Below, one piece after another: positions 23,314-32,011 of a DNA stretch of 33,794 nt. The notes beneath the pieces were generated by a model. The model saw nothing but the letters and a program-made list of their open reading frames with translations. It was not told where the DNA came from and did no database searches. The DNA is from a virus. Both the position numbers and the translations under genes were made by a program. The stretch spans positions 1 to 33,794 of IMG/VR virus record IMGVR_UViG_3300021131_000031; one strand, written 5' to 3'. Positions within the stretch are counted from its first letter, which is position 1; each line of letters opens with the position of its first letter.

Positions 23314-25191
23314 ATGACAACAACCGCAATATCAAACGCCGTTTCAGATGCCGCCGCGGGCTTGCCATCGGGCTGGACGCAATATGTGGCGGATAACATT
23401 GGATCGGCCGCTGGCCAACAAGCGATTGTTGCGGCCGCCGCCAATTATGGAATTACCAATCCAGCCACAATTGCTAGCTTAGTAAACCAAGCCACGGGCA
23501 TGAATGTGACGGCGGCACAAGTGCAATCGGTTGCCGCACCAACTCCAACGCCTACACCAGCACCTACCCCAGCACCGGCACCGGCGGCATCTAGTGGCAC
23601 ATCATTGGCCAACATTGCCGCGGCACCGGCGCAATATCAAGCATTCACGAGTAGCAACCCTGGTGGCATCGGCACAAGTTACGGCCAAGCATCGCCAGAT
23701 TTAATAAGCCAAGCGCAACAATCCAATCCAGCTTTGGCAACCGCTTTGCAAAATGGAACGGCACAATACAATGTTGATGACACAGGAAACGGCTATTTAG
23801 TTGATACAAGTACTGGCCAACAAATCGGTGGAACTTACAATGTAACTTCTACTCCAAGCGGCCAAACAGCAATTAGTATTCCAACCTCTAGCGGTGCAAT
23901 GATTCAAGCAATCGTTGGATCATCGCCTAGCGGAAATGGTATGTTATCGCCAGTCACATCTAATAATGTGTTTAATGTTGGATTAAATTCTAGTGAAGGT
24001 GGTTTTGCTGGCGGTATTTCCAATTTTACTAAACCAGTAGAAACGGCCGCATTATTGTATGCGGGCGGACAATTAGCTGGTGCCGGTCTTGATGCGGCCG
24101 GTCTTGGTACTACCGCGGCCGCTCCGATGGTTGTCGGTAGTGCGGGCGGCGAACCTTTATTAGGCACGGCAGTAGGTACAACGCCAGCATCAGGCGCATT
24201 GGCGGCCGGTGGAATTGGAACAGATTTTGCCGCTCCAGCGGTAGTTGGAACAGGAGCGGGAACAACATTAGCTGATGTTGGTGCTGGAACGGCGGCGGCA
24301 GGCGGTGCGGCCGCGGGTACTGCGGCAGAAACGGCAGGAACGACGGCGGCAGGTGGAACGGCGGCGGCGGGAGGTGCGGCCGCTGGTGCCGCTGGAGGTG
24401 CGGCGGCTGGAGGTGCGGCGGCGGGAGCGGCGGCTGGTTTAACCGCCGCACAAATTGCCGCATTAGGCACTGCCGGCGTTAGTTTGTTAACTAATAGCAC
24501 GCTAAACAATGCAAACAATAGCGCCGCGGCAACACAAGCCGCCGCCGGCCAAAACGCACAAAACTTGATTCAAGGGCTATATACCCAACAAGGCCAATTG
24601 CAATCGCCTTATCAACAGGCCGGTGTTAATGCTTTAAACACGCTAGGATCGCTTGGATCGGGCACCTATAACACCATGTCACCCACGGGTGATGTAACGG
24701 GCACCGGCACCGGATCAGGCTATCTAACCAATCAATTTAACAACACCGATTTAAATGCCCAATTAGCACCCAATTACGCATTTCAATTGCAACAAGGCCA
24801 AGGCCAAGCACAAAACGCGGCCAATGTTGGCGGTGGGCTATTAAGCGGAAATACCTTACAAGGATTAAATAAATATACGCAAGATTACGCACAAGGCGCG
24901 TATCAAAATGCGTTTACTAATTACCAAACCCAACGCACCAATATTTACAACAATTTGGCGGGCCAAGCCGGATTAGGCCAAAACGCTAACGCACAATTAA
25001 GTAGCTTAGGCGGTGGATTAGCGCAAACCTATGGAAATGTCACCACGGGATTGGCGGCAAGTGCGGCGGGCCAACAAGTTGCCAACGCACAAAACAACAC
25101 CAATTTGTTAAGTAATTTGACAAATGCCGCGGTTACCGCATTTGCGCCAACACCAACACCAACGCAAATTGTTATTAAAGCACCCGCATAA
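23314..25191 (+). CDS. Large Ala/Gly-rich protein, candidate DNA ejection protein
   Basis: 625 residues. The N-terminal region has two short helical units (QAIVAAAANYGITNPATIAS), then a Pro/Thr linker (TPTPTPAPTPAPAPA), a Gly/Ala stretch at about 325-375 and a Gln/Asn-rich C-terminus with QSPYQQAGVNALNTLGSLGS and NAANVGGGLLSGNTLQGLNK. Proteins of this sort between the tail accessory genes and the tail fibre or lysis genes of podoviruses are often ejected with DNA to form a channel across the envelope (P22 gp7, gp16, gp20). No enzymatic domain is visible. Confidence 0.66.
   Translation: MTTTAISNAVSDAAAGLPSGWTQYVADNIGSAAGQQAIVAAAANYGITNPATIASLVNQATGMNVTAAQVQSVAAPTPTPTPAPTPAPAPAASSGTSLANIAAAPAQYQAFTSSNPGGIGTSYGQASPDLISQAQQSNPALATALQNGTAQYNVDDTGNGYLVDTSTGQQIGGTYNVTSTPSGQTAISIPTSSGAMIQAIVGSSPSGNGMLSPVTSNNVFNVGLNSSEGGFAGGISNFTKPVETAALLYAGGQLAGAGLDAAGLGTTAAAPMVVGSAGGEPLLGTAVGTTPASGALAAGGIGTDFAAPAVVGTGAGTTLADVGAGTAAAGGAAAGTAAETAGTTAAGGTAAAGGAAAGAAGGAAAGGAAAGAAAGLTAAQIAALGTAGVSLLTNSTLNNANNSAAATQAAAGQNAQNLIQGLYTQQGQLQSPYQQAGVNALNTLGSLGSGTYNTMSPTGDVTGTGTGSGYLTNQFNNTDLNAQLAPNYAFQLQQGQGQAQNAANVGGGLLSGNTLQGLNKYTQDYAQGAYQNAFTNYQTQRTNIYNNLAGQAGLGQNANAQLSSLGGGLAQTYGNVTTGLAASAAGQQVANAQNNTNLLSNLTNAAVTAFAPTPTPTQIVIKAPA
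24291..24435 (+). repeat. GC-rich Ala/Gly low-complexity tract
   Basis: Near-tandem GGTGCGGCGGC-type units encode runs of AAGGAAAG. The local base content is much richer in G and C than the surrounding gene. Slippage-prone, and the cause of a long spurious open frame on the other strand. Confidence 0.75.
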
Positions 25192-25201
25192 GGAATAAAT
25201 C

Positions 25202-26797
25202 ATGCCCGTATTTACCGATTATGCCGTTAGCAAGCCAACAACATTAAGCGATATGTTGGGGAATCTAAACACCTTGCAACAATATCAACAAGCGCAACAA
25301 TTAAACCCGTTGCAATTGGAAAAAGCACGCCTTGAATTAGAAAGACAACAAGCAACGCAAAAACCTGAAATTGAACGTGTTACATCTTTATCTAGGCAAC
25401 AACTAGGCCAAGAAAAACCAAACATTACCTCTTCCGAACAAGCCGCTGAACAAGCAAAAATAGCAACACGAAAAGCACAATATGATTTAACCGGCCAACA
25501 AGCCGAAGATATGAATAATGAATTGGGCGCATTGATCCCAGATAAACGCATTCAAAACATTAATCCTGATGACCCAAAATCAGTTAAAGCGGCCAAAGAG
25601 GCGGTAATAGAAGCACATAAAAGATTAGTTAGGCGTGGAATTGATGAAACATCGGTTGAGGCGCATTTAAGACCAATCCACAATTTAATTGATGAAAAGC
25701 CGGAAGTGTTGGGGCAAGCATTAACCAACATTGTTAATCGCGGACAAAATACCACACAATTTGCACAAGCTAATTTGGCACCAACCGTAATTAGCCAAGG
25801 CACCAAACAAACATTGCAACCAACATCATTGTTTCAACCTACCCGCCAAGCGCAATCATTGCAAACCAACCCCGCACCAGGATCGTTTGTTGAAGTTAAC
25901 AATATCAAATATCAAGTTGGCGAAAATGGCGTTTTAACTCCGGTAAAAATTGGCGCACCAGCCGCCGCCGCACCGGCCGCCATTCCCGCCTCTGGTGTGG
26001 CCAATCCGCAAGGTGGCCCATTACCCGCGGGAATGGCGTTGCCTCCAGCAACCAATGGGATACCAACTGGATTGCCAAACACATCCGCCATCACGCCCAA
26101 TACGCAAAATATGCCAAAAATTGCATTGGATATGCCAATTGCACCCGGTGGAATTCCGCAATTAAACACGCAACAACAAGCGCGATATGATGCGGGAATG
26201 GCTAGAAAAGATGCGTCTATTGCGGCCGATAAAGTGGCAAGCGAAAGCGATCAAAACATTCGCAAGATTTACGAAAACCTTGGTGCCGCCACAGGTAGCC
26301 AATTGGGCCAAGTGGTGCGTAATTTGCAAACATCACTTGTTGGAAATCCTAGCCTAAATGAATTAGCTAAAAACTTGGCTATGCAACAATTGAATAATGA
26401 ATCAATATTTGGCGCACCAACCAACGCGGCACGAGAAACCGTAAATAACATAAGCGGATCAACCGATATTGATCCAAAGGCATTGAAAAGCATTGCGGAT
26501 CGTGCCTATGCAACAAACACCGCGGCACACGCCTACACGGCGGGTTTAAAGGCGTTTATGGCCAAGCATGGCCCATACAATGGCCCAATCCACGAACAAA
26601 ATTATCGCGCCGAATTCAACGCCAATTACGATATCAGAAACTTTATGTTGCAAAACATTAATAAATCTAATCTTTCACCAATCCAAAAAGATTTTGAAAG
26701 GGCAAAGCTATTTGCGGATTTAACGCCGGATGAGGCCAAAACATTGCAACGCAAGCAAAAGATGATGAAACGCATTGAAAAAGGTGAATTTCAATGA
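25202..26797 (+). CDS. Candidate DNA ejection/internal virion protein, 531 aa
   Basis: Reads MPVFTDYAVSKPTTLSDMLG, then a Gln-rich helical region (LQQYQQAQQLNPLQLEKARL) with coiled-coil character, a small FVEVNNIKYQVGENGVLTPV beta element near residue 226, a Pro/Ala linker and a helical C-terminus. It lies in the middle of the three-gene set that corresponds in place to the P22 ejection proteins. It shares an ATGA with the next gene. No enzymatic motif recognised. Confidence 0.63.
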   Translation: MPVFTDYAVSKPTTLSDMLGNLNTLQQYQQAQQLNPLQLEKARLELERQQATQKPEIERVTSLSRQQLGQEKPNITSSEQAAEQAKIATRKAQYDLTGQQAEDMNNELGALIPDKRIQNINPDDPKSVKAAKEAVIEAHKRLVRRGIDETSVEAHLRPIHNLIDEKPEVLGQALTNIVNRGQNTTQFAQANLAPTVISQGTKQTLQPTSLFQPTRQAQSLQTNPAPGSFVEVNNIKYQVGENGVLTPVKIGAPAAAAPAAIPASGVANPQGGPLPAGMALPPATNGIPTGLPNTSAITPNTQNMPKIALDMPIAPGGIPQLNTQQQARYDAGMARKDASIAADKVASESDQNIRKIYENLGAATGSQLGQVVRNLQTSLVGNPSLNELAKNLAMQQLNNESIFGAPTNAARETVNNISGSTDIDPKALKSIADRAYATNTAAHAYTAGLKAFMAKHGPYNGPIHEQNYRAEFNANYDIRNFMLQNINKSNLSPIQKDFERAKLFADLTPDEAKTLQRKQKMMKRIEKGEFQ

Positions 26798-29214
26798 CAA
26801 CAACCGCATTAGATCAAGACCCAGATGTTTCATTTTTTGAAAAATTCAAATCCAAAGCCGGAACAAATTCGGAATTGGAACAACGCCTAAATGTTTTAAA
26901 ACAAAGACACAAAGACATAACCGGCAAAGAATTAAAAGACGTAAACCTAGCAAGCGATGAATTGCTTGCCGAACATGGTTTGCATCGGCCTGATGGCAAA
27001 AGCATTCAAATCAATCCTAAATCTAATGTTGATCCGTTGGATTTTGATCCGGATGTGGCTGGCATAAAAGCGCCAACAACAATAACGCAAGCAATGGGCG
27101 TTCAACCAAATCAAAATTTGCCAAATCAAGGCAATGAATATGTTGGTAAAGCATTGCAAACGGCATTTGATCTTAAAAAGAAAATGCAAGGTTTGGCCGC
27201 AAGTGGTGCCGATGTTATAGCTGGCGCACCTAGTATGCTTGCAAGCACCGGTGGTTATTTGGTGCCACGCGCATTAAGCGGTGTTTCACACTTAATTCAT
27301 AAAGTAACTGGTGGGCCGGAAAACTTACTTACGCCGGAAGAAACGCAAGCGGCCGCCAATCGTGTAGCGGCACCACTAAGCCAACCCGTTGGTAAGCTAA
27401 CTGGCATGGCGGAAACGCCCGAATACAAACAAGCATTGCCATCGCAAGTGATGGATTACATTGGATCGCATTTCAATGAAGGCGCAGAAGCAATAGCAAA
27501 GCGCACAGGCGTTCCGGTTCAAGATGTGCAAGCCGCCATAAATGGATTAATGCTTGCCGCGCCATTGGGCGTTAAAGGCGTTGCAAAAGCCACTAAACCG
27601 TGGATGCAAGAATTGCAAATTACGCGTGAGGCAAAAGCAAAAAACAAATCTATTTTTGCCGAACCAGAACAAACAGCACAACCGGCACAACCGGCACAAC
27701 CTACATTGCAAACCGCGGCACAACCAATTCCGCAAACAACGACACAAGTCGCACAAACAACGCCAATGACACAACAAATGGCGGCACCGGTAGAAACAAT
27801 TGCGCCACAAGAAAGGCTAACGGCACAAACAAGTATGCCGGAAGAAGTTGCCGCACCTCCTCTTGCAAATGGCGTTCAACCACATATTGCCAAGGCAAAA
27901 TCCGATGTGCTTACGCGCCTTGGGTTTGCGCCCGAGGAACAACGGGTTAGTGCCGTTACCGGCGACGCCCTTAACGCCGCTATTGATGCAAACCTATCCA
28001 AATTTATTGATCACCCATTGGGCAAAGAAGCCTATGAACATTTGGCCAATGAAAGGCAAAAACTATCCGATTTCAATAGCAATCTTATTAAAGAAACCGG
28101 ATCGGATGTTATTGGAAATGATCAATCTAGCCTAACATCAAAAGGTAAAACGGTTGATTTACCAATTAAGAAATTTAGTGAATGGTTTGATACCCAAACA
28201 AGCAAGCTATACCAAGATGCCGATAAAAAATCAGGCGGTTTGCCGGTTGTTGATCCAAAAGATATTAGAACATTGTTGGATGATCGTGAATTCAACAACA
28301 CCGCTAATGCAAAAAATCAAACCCAATTAGTTGGCGCAATTAAAGATCAATTGAAATTGATTGAAGATACAAACCCAAATGGGTTAACGGTTAAAAACAC
28401 AGAAGAATTCCGTAAATGGCTAAATACTATTTGGAACAAAGATAATAGTGCTTTGCTTGGTAAAGTAAAAGAACAAATCGACAATTCAGTTTTAAAACAC
28501 GCCGGTGAAGATACTTACAAACAAGGGCGTGATCTTTGGAAATTGAAAAAGGAAACTTTGGAAGACCCAAAAGGGATTGCCAAATTATTTGATTACGATA
28601 TTAATGCGCCAATTAATAGAAGAACGCCATTTCAAAATATCGCCAACGATGTTATTAATCTTGACTCGGAACAATTTGCACATATTAAGAAAACATTAGA
28701 TAGTGTGCCGCCTGAATTAAAAGCCGAATCCGCAAAAGCAATTAGTGTTTTGCAAAGCCATTATTTAGAAAATTTAATGGAAAAAGGATCGACAAATAAA
28801 AAGAAATGGAATGAAAAAAACGTTTCTAATTTCAGAAAAGCACACAAAGCAAATGAAGAAATTTTATTCAAAGATCGGCCAGATTTATTGAAAAAGCTAG
28901 ATGATTTGGAGGCCGGTGGGCATATATTAGATTACGATCCATCATATATTGGTGCGGCCGCACAAGCACAATCCGCTATTAAACGTGGCATATTGCCGGC
29001 TATGATTCAAAAGGGATCAACGGCCGCGGGTGGTGCGGTTGGTGGCACGGTTGGATCGGTATTTGGCCCCGGTGGTGTGGCCTTGGGTGCCGGCGGCGGT
29101 GCTGGATTGGGTGAAATGCTTGGCGGAAAAATCACATCTGGCATGGAATCTAGGGCGGCCAAAACCGATTGGGCTAAACGGACATTATTATCTGAATTAG
29201 GAAAACAACCATGA
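26794..29214 (+). CDS. Candidate DNA ejection/internal virion protein, 806 aa
   Basis: Largest of the three. The N-terminus is charged, followed by a hydrophobic or amphipathic segment near 125-165 (MQGLAASGADVIAGAPSMLA), a Gln/Pro/Thr linker around 285-345 with PAQPAQP repeats, a long helical part, and a Gly-rich C-terminal segment (GGAVGGTVGSVFGPGGVALG) that could insert in a membrane. Amphipathic and glycine-zipper segments fit proteins ejected to form a conduit. Overlaps the next gene by 4 nt. Confidence 0.63.
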   Translation: MTTTALDQDPDVSFFEKFKSKAGTNSELEQRLNVLKQRHKDITGKELKDVNLASDELLAEHGLHRPDGKSIQINPKSNVDPLDFDPDVAGIKAPTTITQAMGVQPNQNLPNQGNEYVGKALQTAFDLKKKMQGLAASGADVIAGAPSMLASTGGYLVPRALSGVSHLIHKVTGGPENLLTPEETQAAANRVAAPLSQPVGKLTGMAETPEYKQALPSQVMDYIGSHFNEGAEAIAKRTGVPVQDVQAAINGLMLAAPLGVKGVAKATKPWMQELQITREAKAKNKSIFAEPEQTAQPAQPAQPTLQTAAQPIPQTTTQVAQTTPMTQQMAAPVETIAPQERLTAQTSMPEEVAAPPLANGVQPHIAKAKSDVLTRLGFAPEEQRVSAVTGDALNAAIDANLSKFIDHPLGKEAYEHLANERQKLSDFNSNLIKETGSDVIGNDQSSLTSKGKTVDLPIKKFSEWFDTQTSKLYQDADKKSGGLPVVDPKDIRTLLDDREFNNTANAKNQTQLVGAIKDQLKLIEDTNPNGLTVKNTEEFRKWLNTIWNKDNSALLGKVKEQIDNSVLKHAGEDTYKQGRDLWKLKKETLEDPKGIAKLFDYDINAPINRRTPFQNIANDVINLDSEQFAHIKKTLDSVPPELKAESAKAISVLQSHYLENLMEKGSTNKKKWNEKNVSNFRKAHKANEEILFKDRPDLLKKLDDLEAGGHILDYDPSYIGAAAQAQSAIKRGILPAMIQKGSTAAGGAVGGTVGSVFGPGGVALGAGGGAGLGEMLGGKITSGMESRAAKTDWAKRTLLSELGKQP

Positions 29215-29762
29215 GCGTTAATCTTTCACCCGTAGGAAATGGCTTTCAATTCCTATCAAGCACCACGCCCAACGTGCCATTGGCCGGCGGGTATATCTAC
29301 ACTTACCAAGCCGGATCAAGCACACCGCTAAACACCTACACCGATAACACCGGCAACACGGCAAACACCAATCCGATCGTGTTGGGCACCGATGGGCGGC
29401 CGCCTAATGAGATATGGTTAACAAGTGGTTATTCTTATAAATTCGTTTTGACGGATGCAAGCAATAACACCATTCAAACACTTGATAACCTATATGGAAT
29501 TATTGGCACTACGCCATCGGTTTCCGCGGTGCCCGCCGGTGGAATCATTATGTGGAGTGGATCAATTGGATCAATCCCAACCGGCTATGTGCTTTGTAAC
29601 GGATCAAATGGAACACCGGATTTGCGTGATAGGTTTGTTGTGGGTGCCGGCAATAGCTATTCCGTGGGGAATAACGGAGGCTTTGCATCAAGTGGCGTGG
29701 TGACCAGTTCAGGCACAAACAATCCGCTTTATTACGCTCTAGCGTTTATTCAGAAAACATGA
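29211..29762 (+). CDS. Short tail protein with head-binding-like and collar-type domains
   Basis: 183 residues. The N-terminal domain, FLSSTTPNVPLAGGYIYTYQ then TNPIVLGTDGRPPNEIWLTS and YKFVLTDASNN, resembles the virion-binding domain of podovirus tail fibres. The C-terminal part, IPTGYVLCNGSNGTPDLRDR followed by FVVGAG, is a phage tail collar motif. It could be a second, short receptor-binding fibre or a neck fibre. It is the last virion gene and couples (ATGA) to the lysis block. Confidence 0.82.
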   Translation: MSVNLSPVGNGFQFLSSTTPNVPLAGGYIYTYQAGSSTPLNTYTDNTGNTANTNPIVLGTDGRPPNEIWLTSGYSYKFVLTDASNNTIQTLDNLYGIIGTTPSVSAVPAGGIIMWSGSIGSIPTGYVLCNGSNGTPDLRDRFVVGAGNSYSVGNNGGFASSGVVTSSGTNNPLYYALAFIQKT

Positions 29763-29953
29763 GTGATACTGAAAAGGATTTGGCCGTCCATGTGGCCGTT
29801 TGCGATCAACGCTACAAACAAATTGCCGATCATTTGCGCGATGGCGAAAGGCGCATGACAAAGATTGAATATTTGATTTATGGCGTGATGTTGTTGGTTT
29901 TGCTTGGCCCAGGCGTGGCTGGTGCTTTCTTTCACAAGTTTTTTGGGATGTAA
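29759..29953 (+). CDS. Small membrane protein with coiled-coil head, XhlA-like
   Basis: 64 residues. A soluble amphipathic N-terminus (VCDQRYKQIADHLRDGERRM) precedes one membrane span (YLIYGVMLLVLLGPGVAGAF). This order is that of the XhlA-type haemolysin/holin-associated proteins. First gene of the lysis block. Whether it makes holes or regulates another protein is unknown. Confidence 0.65.
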   Translation: MSDTEKDLAVHVAVCDQRYKQIADHLRDGERRMTKIEYLIYGVMLLVLLGPGVAGAFFHKFFGM

Positions 29954-29956
29954 CAA

Positions 29957-30661
29957 ATTGACCCGTTCACACTTGTCGCTTTGGCAACTTCGGCCTTTAA
30001 ACTGGTCAAAGAATCATGCGAGATGTACAAAGAGGGCAGGCAGTTCGTTGTTGATACAAAAAAGGAAATTGACGGCGTTATTGGGGACGCCAAAAAGATA
30101 CACGCCGATGCCAAGGGAATTTGGGGTTTTTTAACGGGTTTATTTGGTGGTAAAAAAGAGCAAATTCAACAAAAACCCGTTGAAAAGCCAGTTAAAAAGA
30201 AGAAAGCGGTTGAATTTGATGAAAATTTGATCTTTTCACAAGTGGCCGATGCGTTAACCAAGTTTTTCCACGCCTATAACGCATTGAAAGCGTATGCCAA
30301 AGAACAAGAAGAATTGGCGCTAACGGCAACGAATGATGAAGGTAACGATATTGCCATCAGGTTGGTGATTGCTAACTTACAAATGGAAAAGTTAAACCAA
30401 GATTTAGCAGATTACATGGTCTATCATGTGCCCGATGAAATGAAAGACTTGTATACGCGTGTGAACAAGATGATTGGTCATATTTCCAATGTGCAAGCGC
30501 TAGCGAGAAAAGCGGAATTGGACAAGAAACGGAAGGCCGCATGGCAAAAACGCCAAAAGGAGCAAGAAGTTCAGGACAAGATAACAGTTATAACGGTAAC
30601 CTTTCTAATGATCGCGTGGATATGGATAATGATGATGATCGTGCGTTCTTCGTCTATGTAG
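29957..30661 (+). CDS. Membrane-anchored helical protein, probable ATT start
   Basis: The frame opens 4 nt after the previous stop and the best protein start reads ATT GAC CCG TTC ACA, which would give MDPFTLVALATSAFKLVKES; that beginning matches homologues I remember. GGGATG (29945-29950) is well spaced for ATT at 29957. The first standard option is TTG 29981, which has no ribosome site and removes eight residues. The protein (234 residues) has a basic linker (KKEQIQQKPVEKPVKKKKAV), a helical domain and a C-terminal membrane span (ITVITVTFLMIAWIWIMMMI). It overlaps the next gene by 121 nt. Function unknown; position suggests a lysis or envelope role. Confidence 0.68.
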   Translation: MDPFTLVALATSAFKLVKESCEMYKEGRQFVVDTKKEIDGVIGDAKKIHADAKGIWGFLTGLFGGKKEQIQQKPVEKPVKKKKAVEFDENLIFSQVADALTKFFHAYNALKAYAKEQEELALTATNDEGNDIAIRLVIANLQMEKLNQDLADYMVYHVPDEMKDLYTRVNKMIGHISNVQALARKAELDKKRKAAWQKRQKEQEVQDKITVITVTFLMIAWIWIMMMIVRSSSM

Positions 30662-30780
30662 TCGTAGTACTAATGGTTGTGGTTTTGTTTTTTATTCCGA
30701 TTTTAAGTTGGATGTACATTGACATAAAAATGATGGAAATTCGTGTTAATAAGGCACTTGCAAAGATTGAAGGCAAATGA
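30541..30780 (+). CDS. Membrane protein overlapping the previous gene, 79 aa
   Basis: ATG 30541 has GGAAGG at 30531-30536. A downstream in-frame ATG at 30622 gives a 52-residue form without a clear ribosome site. From DNDDDRAFFVYVVVVLMVVV onward it has one long hydrophobic span, then MYIDIKMMEIRVNKALAKIE. I recall this segment from podovirus lysis regions. The first 121 nt lie in another frame of the preceding gene. Possible holin or lysis regulator. Confidence 0.62.
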   Translation: MAKTPKGARSSGQDNSYNGNLSNDRVDMDNDDDRAFFVYVVVVLMVVVLFFIPILSWMYIDIKMMEIRVNKALAKIEGK

Positions 30781-30998
30781 TTAAAAAATCCATTTTTCTA
30801 TACACGTCAATGTTGATATGTATACTTTTTCCATTTTTGTGTACAGGTTGCCATGACCAGTACCGCTATTTTTGTCAAAATCCTGATAACTTTGGTGCGG
30901 CGCAATGCCAAAAGCCTCGATGTGAATTTGACCAAACGTGTCCGGAATATTTAGTTGCGCCGATTTTGGAGAAAAAGGTTGAACAATCTAACAAATGA
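30777..30998 (+). CDS. Small Cys-rich lipoprotein-like protein
   Basis: 73 residues, ATGA coupled. The N-terminus MIKKSIFLYTSMLICILFPF then LCTGC is a signal peptide with a lipobox (L-C-T-G-C, cleavage before C25). The rest, HDQYRYFCQNPDNFGAAQCQ and KPRCEFDQTCPEY, has five more cysteines which may form disulfides in the periplasm. Similar proteins occur in podovirus lysis regions; role unknown. Confidence 0.72.
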   Translation: MIKKSIFLYTSMLICILFPFLCTGCHDQYRYFCQNPDNFGAAQCQKPRCEFDQTCPEYLVAPILEKKVEQSNK

Positions 30999-31452
30999 AG
31001 AAATAGAAACGCGGGTGTGGGCCATTGTGGTGATGGCCATAACCGCCGTTTTGTTTTTTATTGTTGTTGCACTTATTTATAGAACAACGTTTGTTATTCA
31101 ACCGATCAAAGCAATTTCGCCGATGGATCAGGCCGATCAGAAAATGCTTAACGACATTGTTTTGCTTATTGTCGGCGCTATTGGGGGCGTGGCGGGCAAG
31201 AAAGTAGCAGGCGGTGTGGCAGGTACCATAGGGGCTATAAAACAGGCCACAGCGCCCCAAATGGGGTGCTATGGTATGCAGATGCCACAAAACAATTCGT
31301 TTCAAACATTTGGTGCTTTGCCCACATTTGCCGCGCCAAGGTTTGACGAATCTTGGGTTCCGCCGCCGCCGCCAAGTGGGCCGCCGGTGTTGGAAGATGA
31401 AGCGGAACGCGAAAGAATGGCAAATGCAAGGGATAGCACCAAAAATGTTTGA
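30979..31452 (+). CDS. Membrane protein with Pro-rich tail, holin candidate
   Basis: 157 residues if TTG 30979 is the start (GGAG at 30966-30969); TTG 30955 is also in frame, and no ATG is well placed. A first span (VWAIVVMAITAVLFFIVVAL) and a Gly-rich second segment (IVLLIVGAIGGVAGKKVAGG) precede a Met/Pro-rich tail with WVPPPPPSGPPVLEDEAERE. Two hydrophobic segments and a charged tail are holin-like, but no family is certain. Overlaps the i-spanin gene by 8 nt. Confidence 0.62.
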   Translation: MNNLTNEEIETRVWAIVVMAITAVLFFIVVALIYRTTFVIQPIKAISPMDQADQKMLNDIVLLIVGAIGGVAGKKVAGGVAGTIGAIKQATAPQMGCYGMQMPQNNSFQTFGALPTFAAPRFDESWVPPPPPSGPPVLEDEAERERMANARDSTKNV

Positions 31453-32011
31453 TCTTTTTACACATTTATTCCATTATTTGGCGATATTTGCGTTGAGTAT
31501 TGGAATGGGCGCATACTTTTTAAGCTATTTGGTGGGTTTTTTACCCATGTTAAAGCCCCACGCCTTGGTGATTCAAGTGGTGGGAATTGTGTTAGTAGTT
31601 TTAGGGGGATATTATGTTGCAGATGAAAATGGCTATCAGCGCCGCGTTGCTGAAGATCAAGCAGAAATTGACCGACTTAATTCAGAAGCTCGCGCCAAAG
31701 AAGCCGAATTAAACGTCAAAATTGACAAAGCCAATGGCGCTTTGCGAAAGGCAAAAAATGACATTCAAACAAAAGTTGCTAGTCTTAATGCCCGTGTTGA
31801 TTCTGGCGAATTGCGTTTCCCCGCCGGTTGTGTACAAGCCGATCCAAGTGCCGCCGATGGAAATCAAACCAATGCAAGCGAATCTAACCGACAGGTTGTT
31901 AAAGATATTATCGCCATCGCCGCAGACGGTGACAGAGCAATCACCAGCCTTAACGCCTGCCTTGCCCAATACAATCAAGTAATGGAAACCGTGAACGCGG
32001 GGGTTAAATGA
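31445..32011 (+). CDS. Inner-membrane spanin (Rz-like) with two membrane spans
   Basis: 188 residues from ATG 31445. Two hydrophobic segments (LAIFALSIGMGAYFLSYLVG and ALVIQVVGIVLVVLGGYYVA) are followed by a long charged coiled coil (AEDQAEIDRLNSEARAKEAE) and a C-terminal domain with two cysteines. Classic Rz has one N-terminal span, so the extra span is unusual. A small lipoprotein is encoded inside it in another frame, which is the Rz1 arrangement. Together they should fuse inner and outer membranes at the end of infection. Overlaps the endolysin gene by 4 nt. Confidence 0.78.
   Translation: MFDLFTHLFHYLAIFALSIGMGAYFLSYLVGFLPMLKPHALVIQVVGIVLVVLGGYYVADENGYQRRVAEDQAEIDRLNSEARAKEAELNVKIDKANGALRKAKNDIQTKVASLNARVDSGELRFPAGCVQADPSAADGNQTNASESNRQVVKDIIAIAADGDRAITSLNACLAQYNQVMETVNAGVK
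31758..31982 (+). CDS. Outer-membrane spanin lipoprotein (Rz1-like), nested
   Basis: 74 residues from ATG 31758, wholly inside the i-spanin gene in the next frame. Signal peptide MTFKQKLLVLMPVLILANC with likely lipidated C19, then a short Pro-rich mature part (VSPPVVYKPIQVPPMEIKP). The residue before the cysteine is Asn, not the usual Gly, Ala or Ser. Pro-rich small lipoproteins nested in Rz-type genes are the standard o-spanin design. Confidence 0.8.
   Translation: MTFKQKLLVLMPVLILANCVSPPVVYKPIQVPPMEIKPMQANLTDRLLKILSPSPQTVTEQSPALTPALPNTIK

Noticed and set aside
24291-24435. CRISPR-like or regulatory repeat array
   Set aside because: The repeats are short, without unique spacers, and encode Ala/Gly runs in a single frame.
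23904-24518. 204-aa Ala/Pro-rich open frame on the minus strand
   Set aside because: A product of the GC-rich Ala/Gly tract on the coding strand, which removes stop codons from the antisense frame.
31271-31444. Longer N-terminus for the i-spanin
   Set aside because: The extension lies in another frame of the preceding membrane protein, is Arg/Cys-rich and has no membrane or signal features. ATG 31445 gives a sensible protein.
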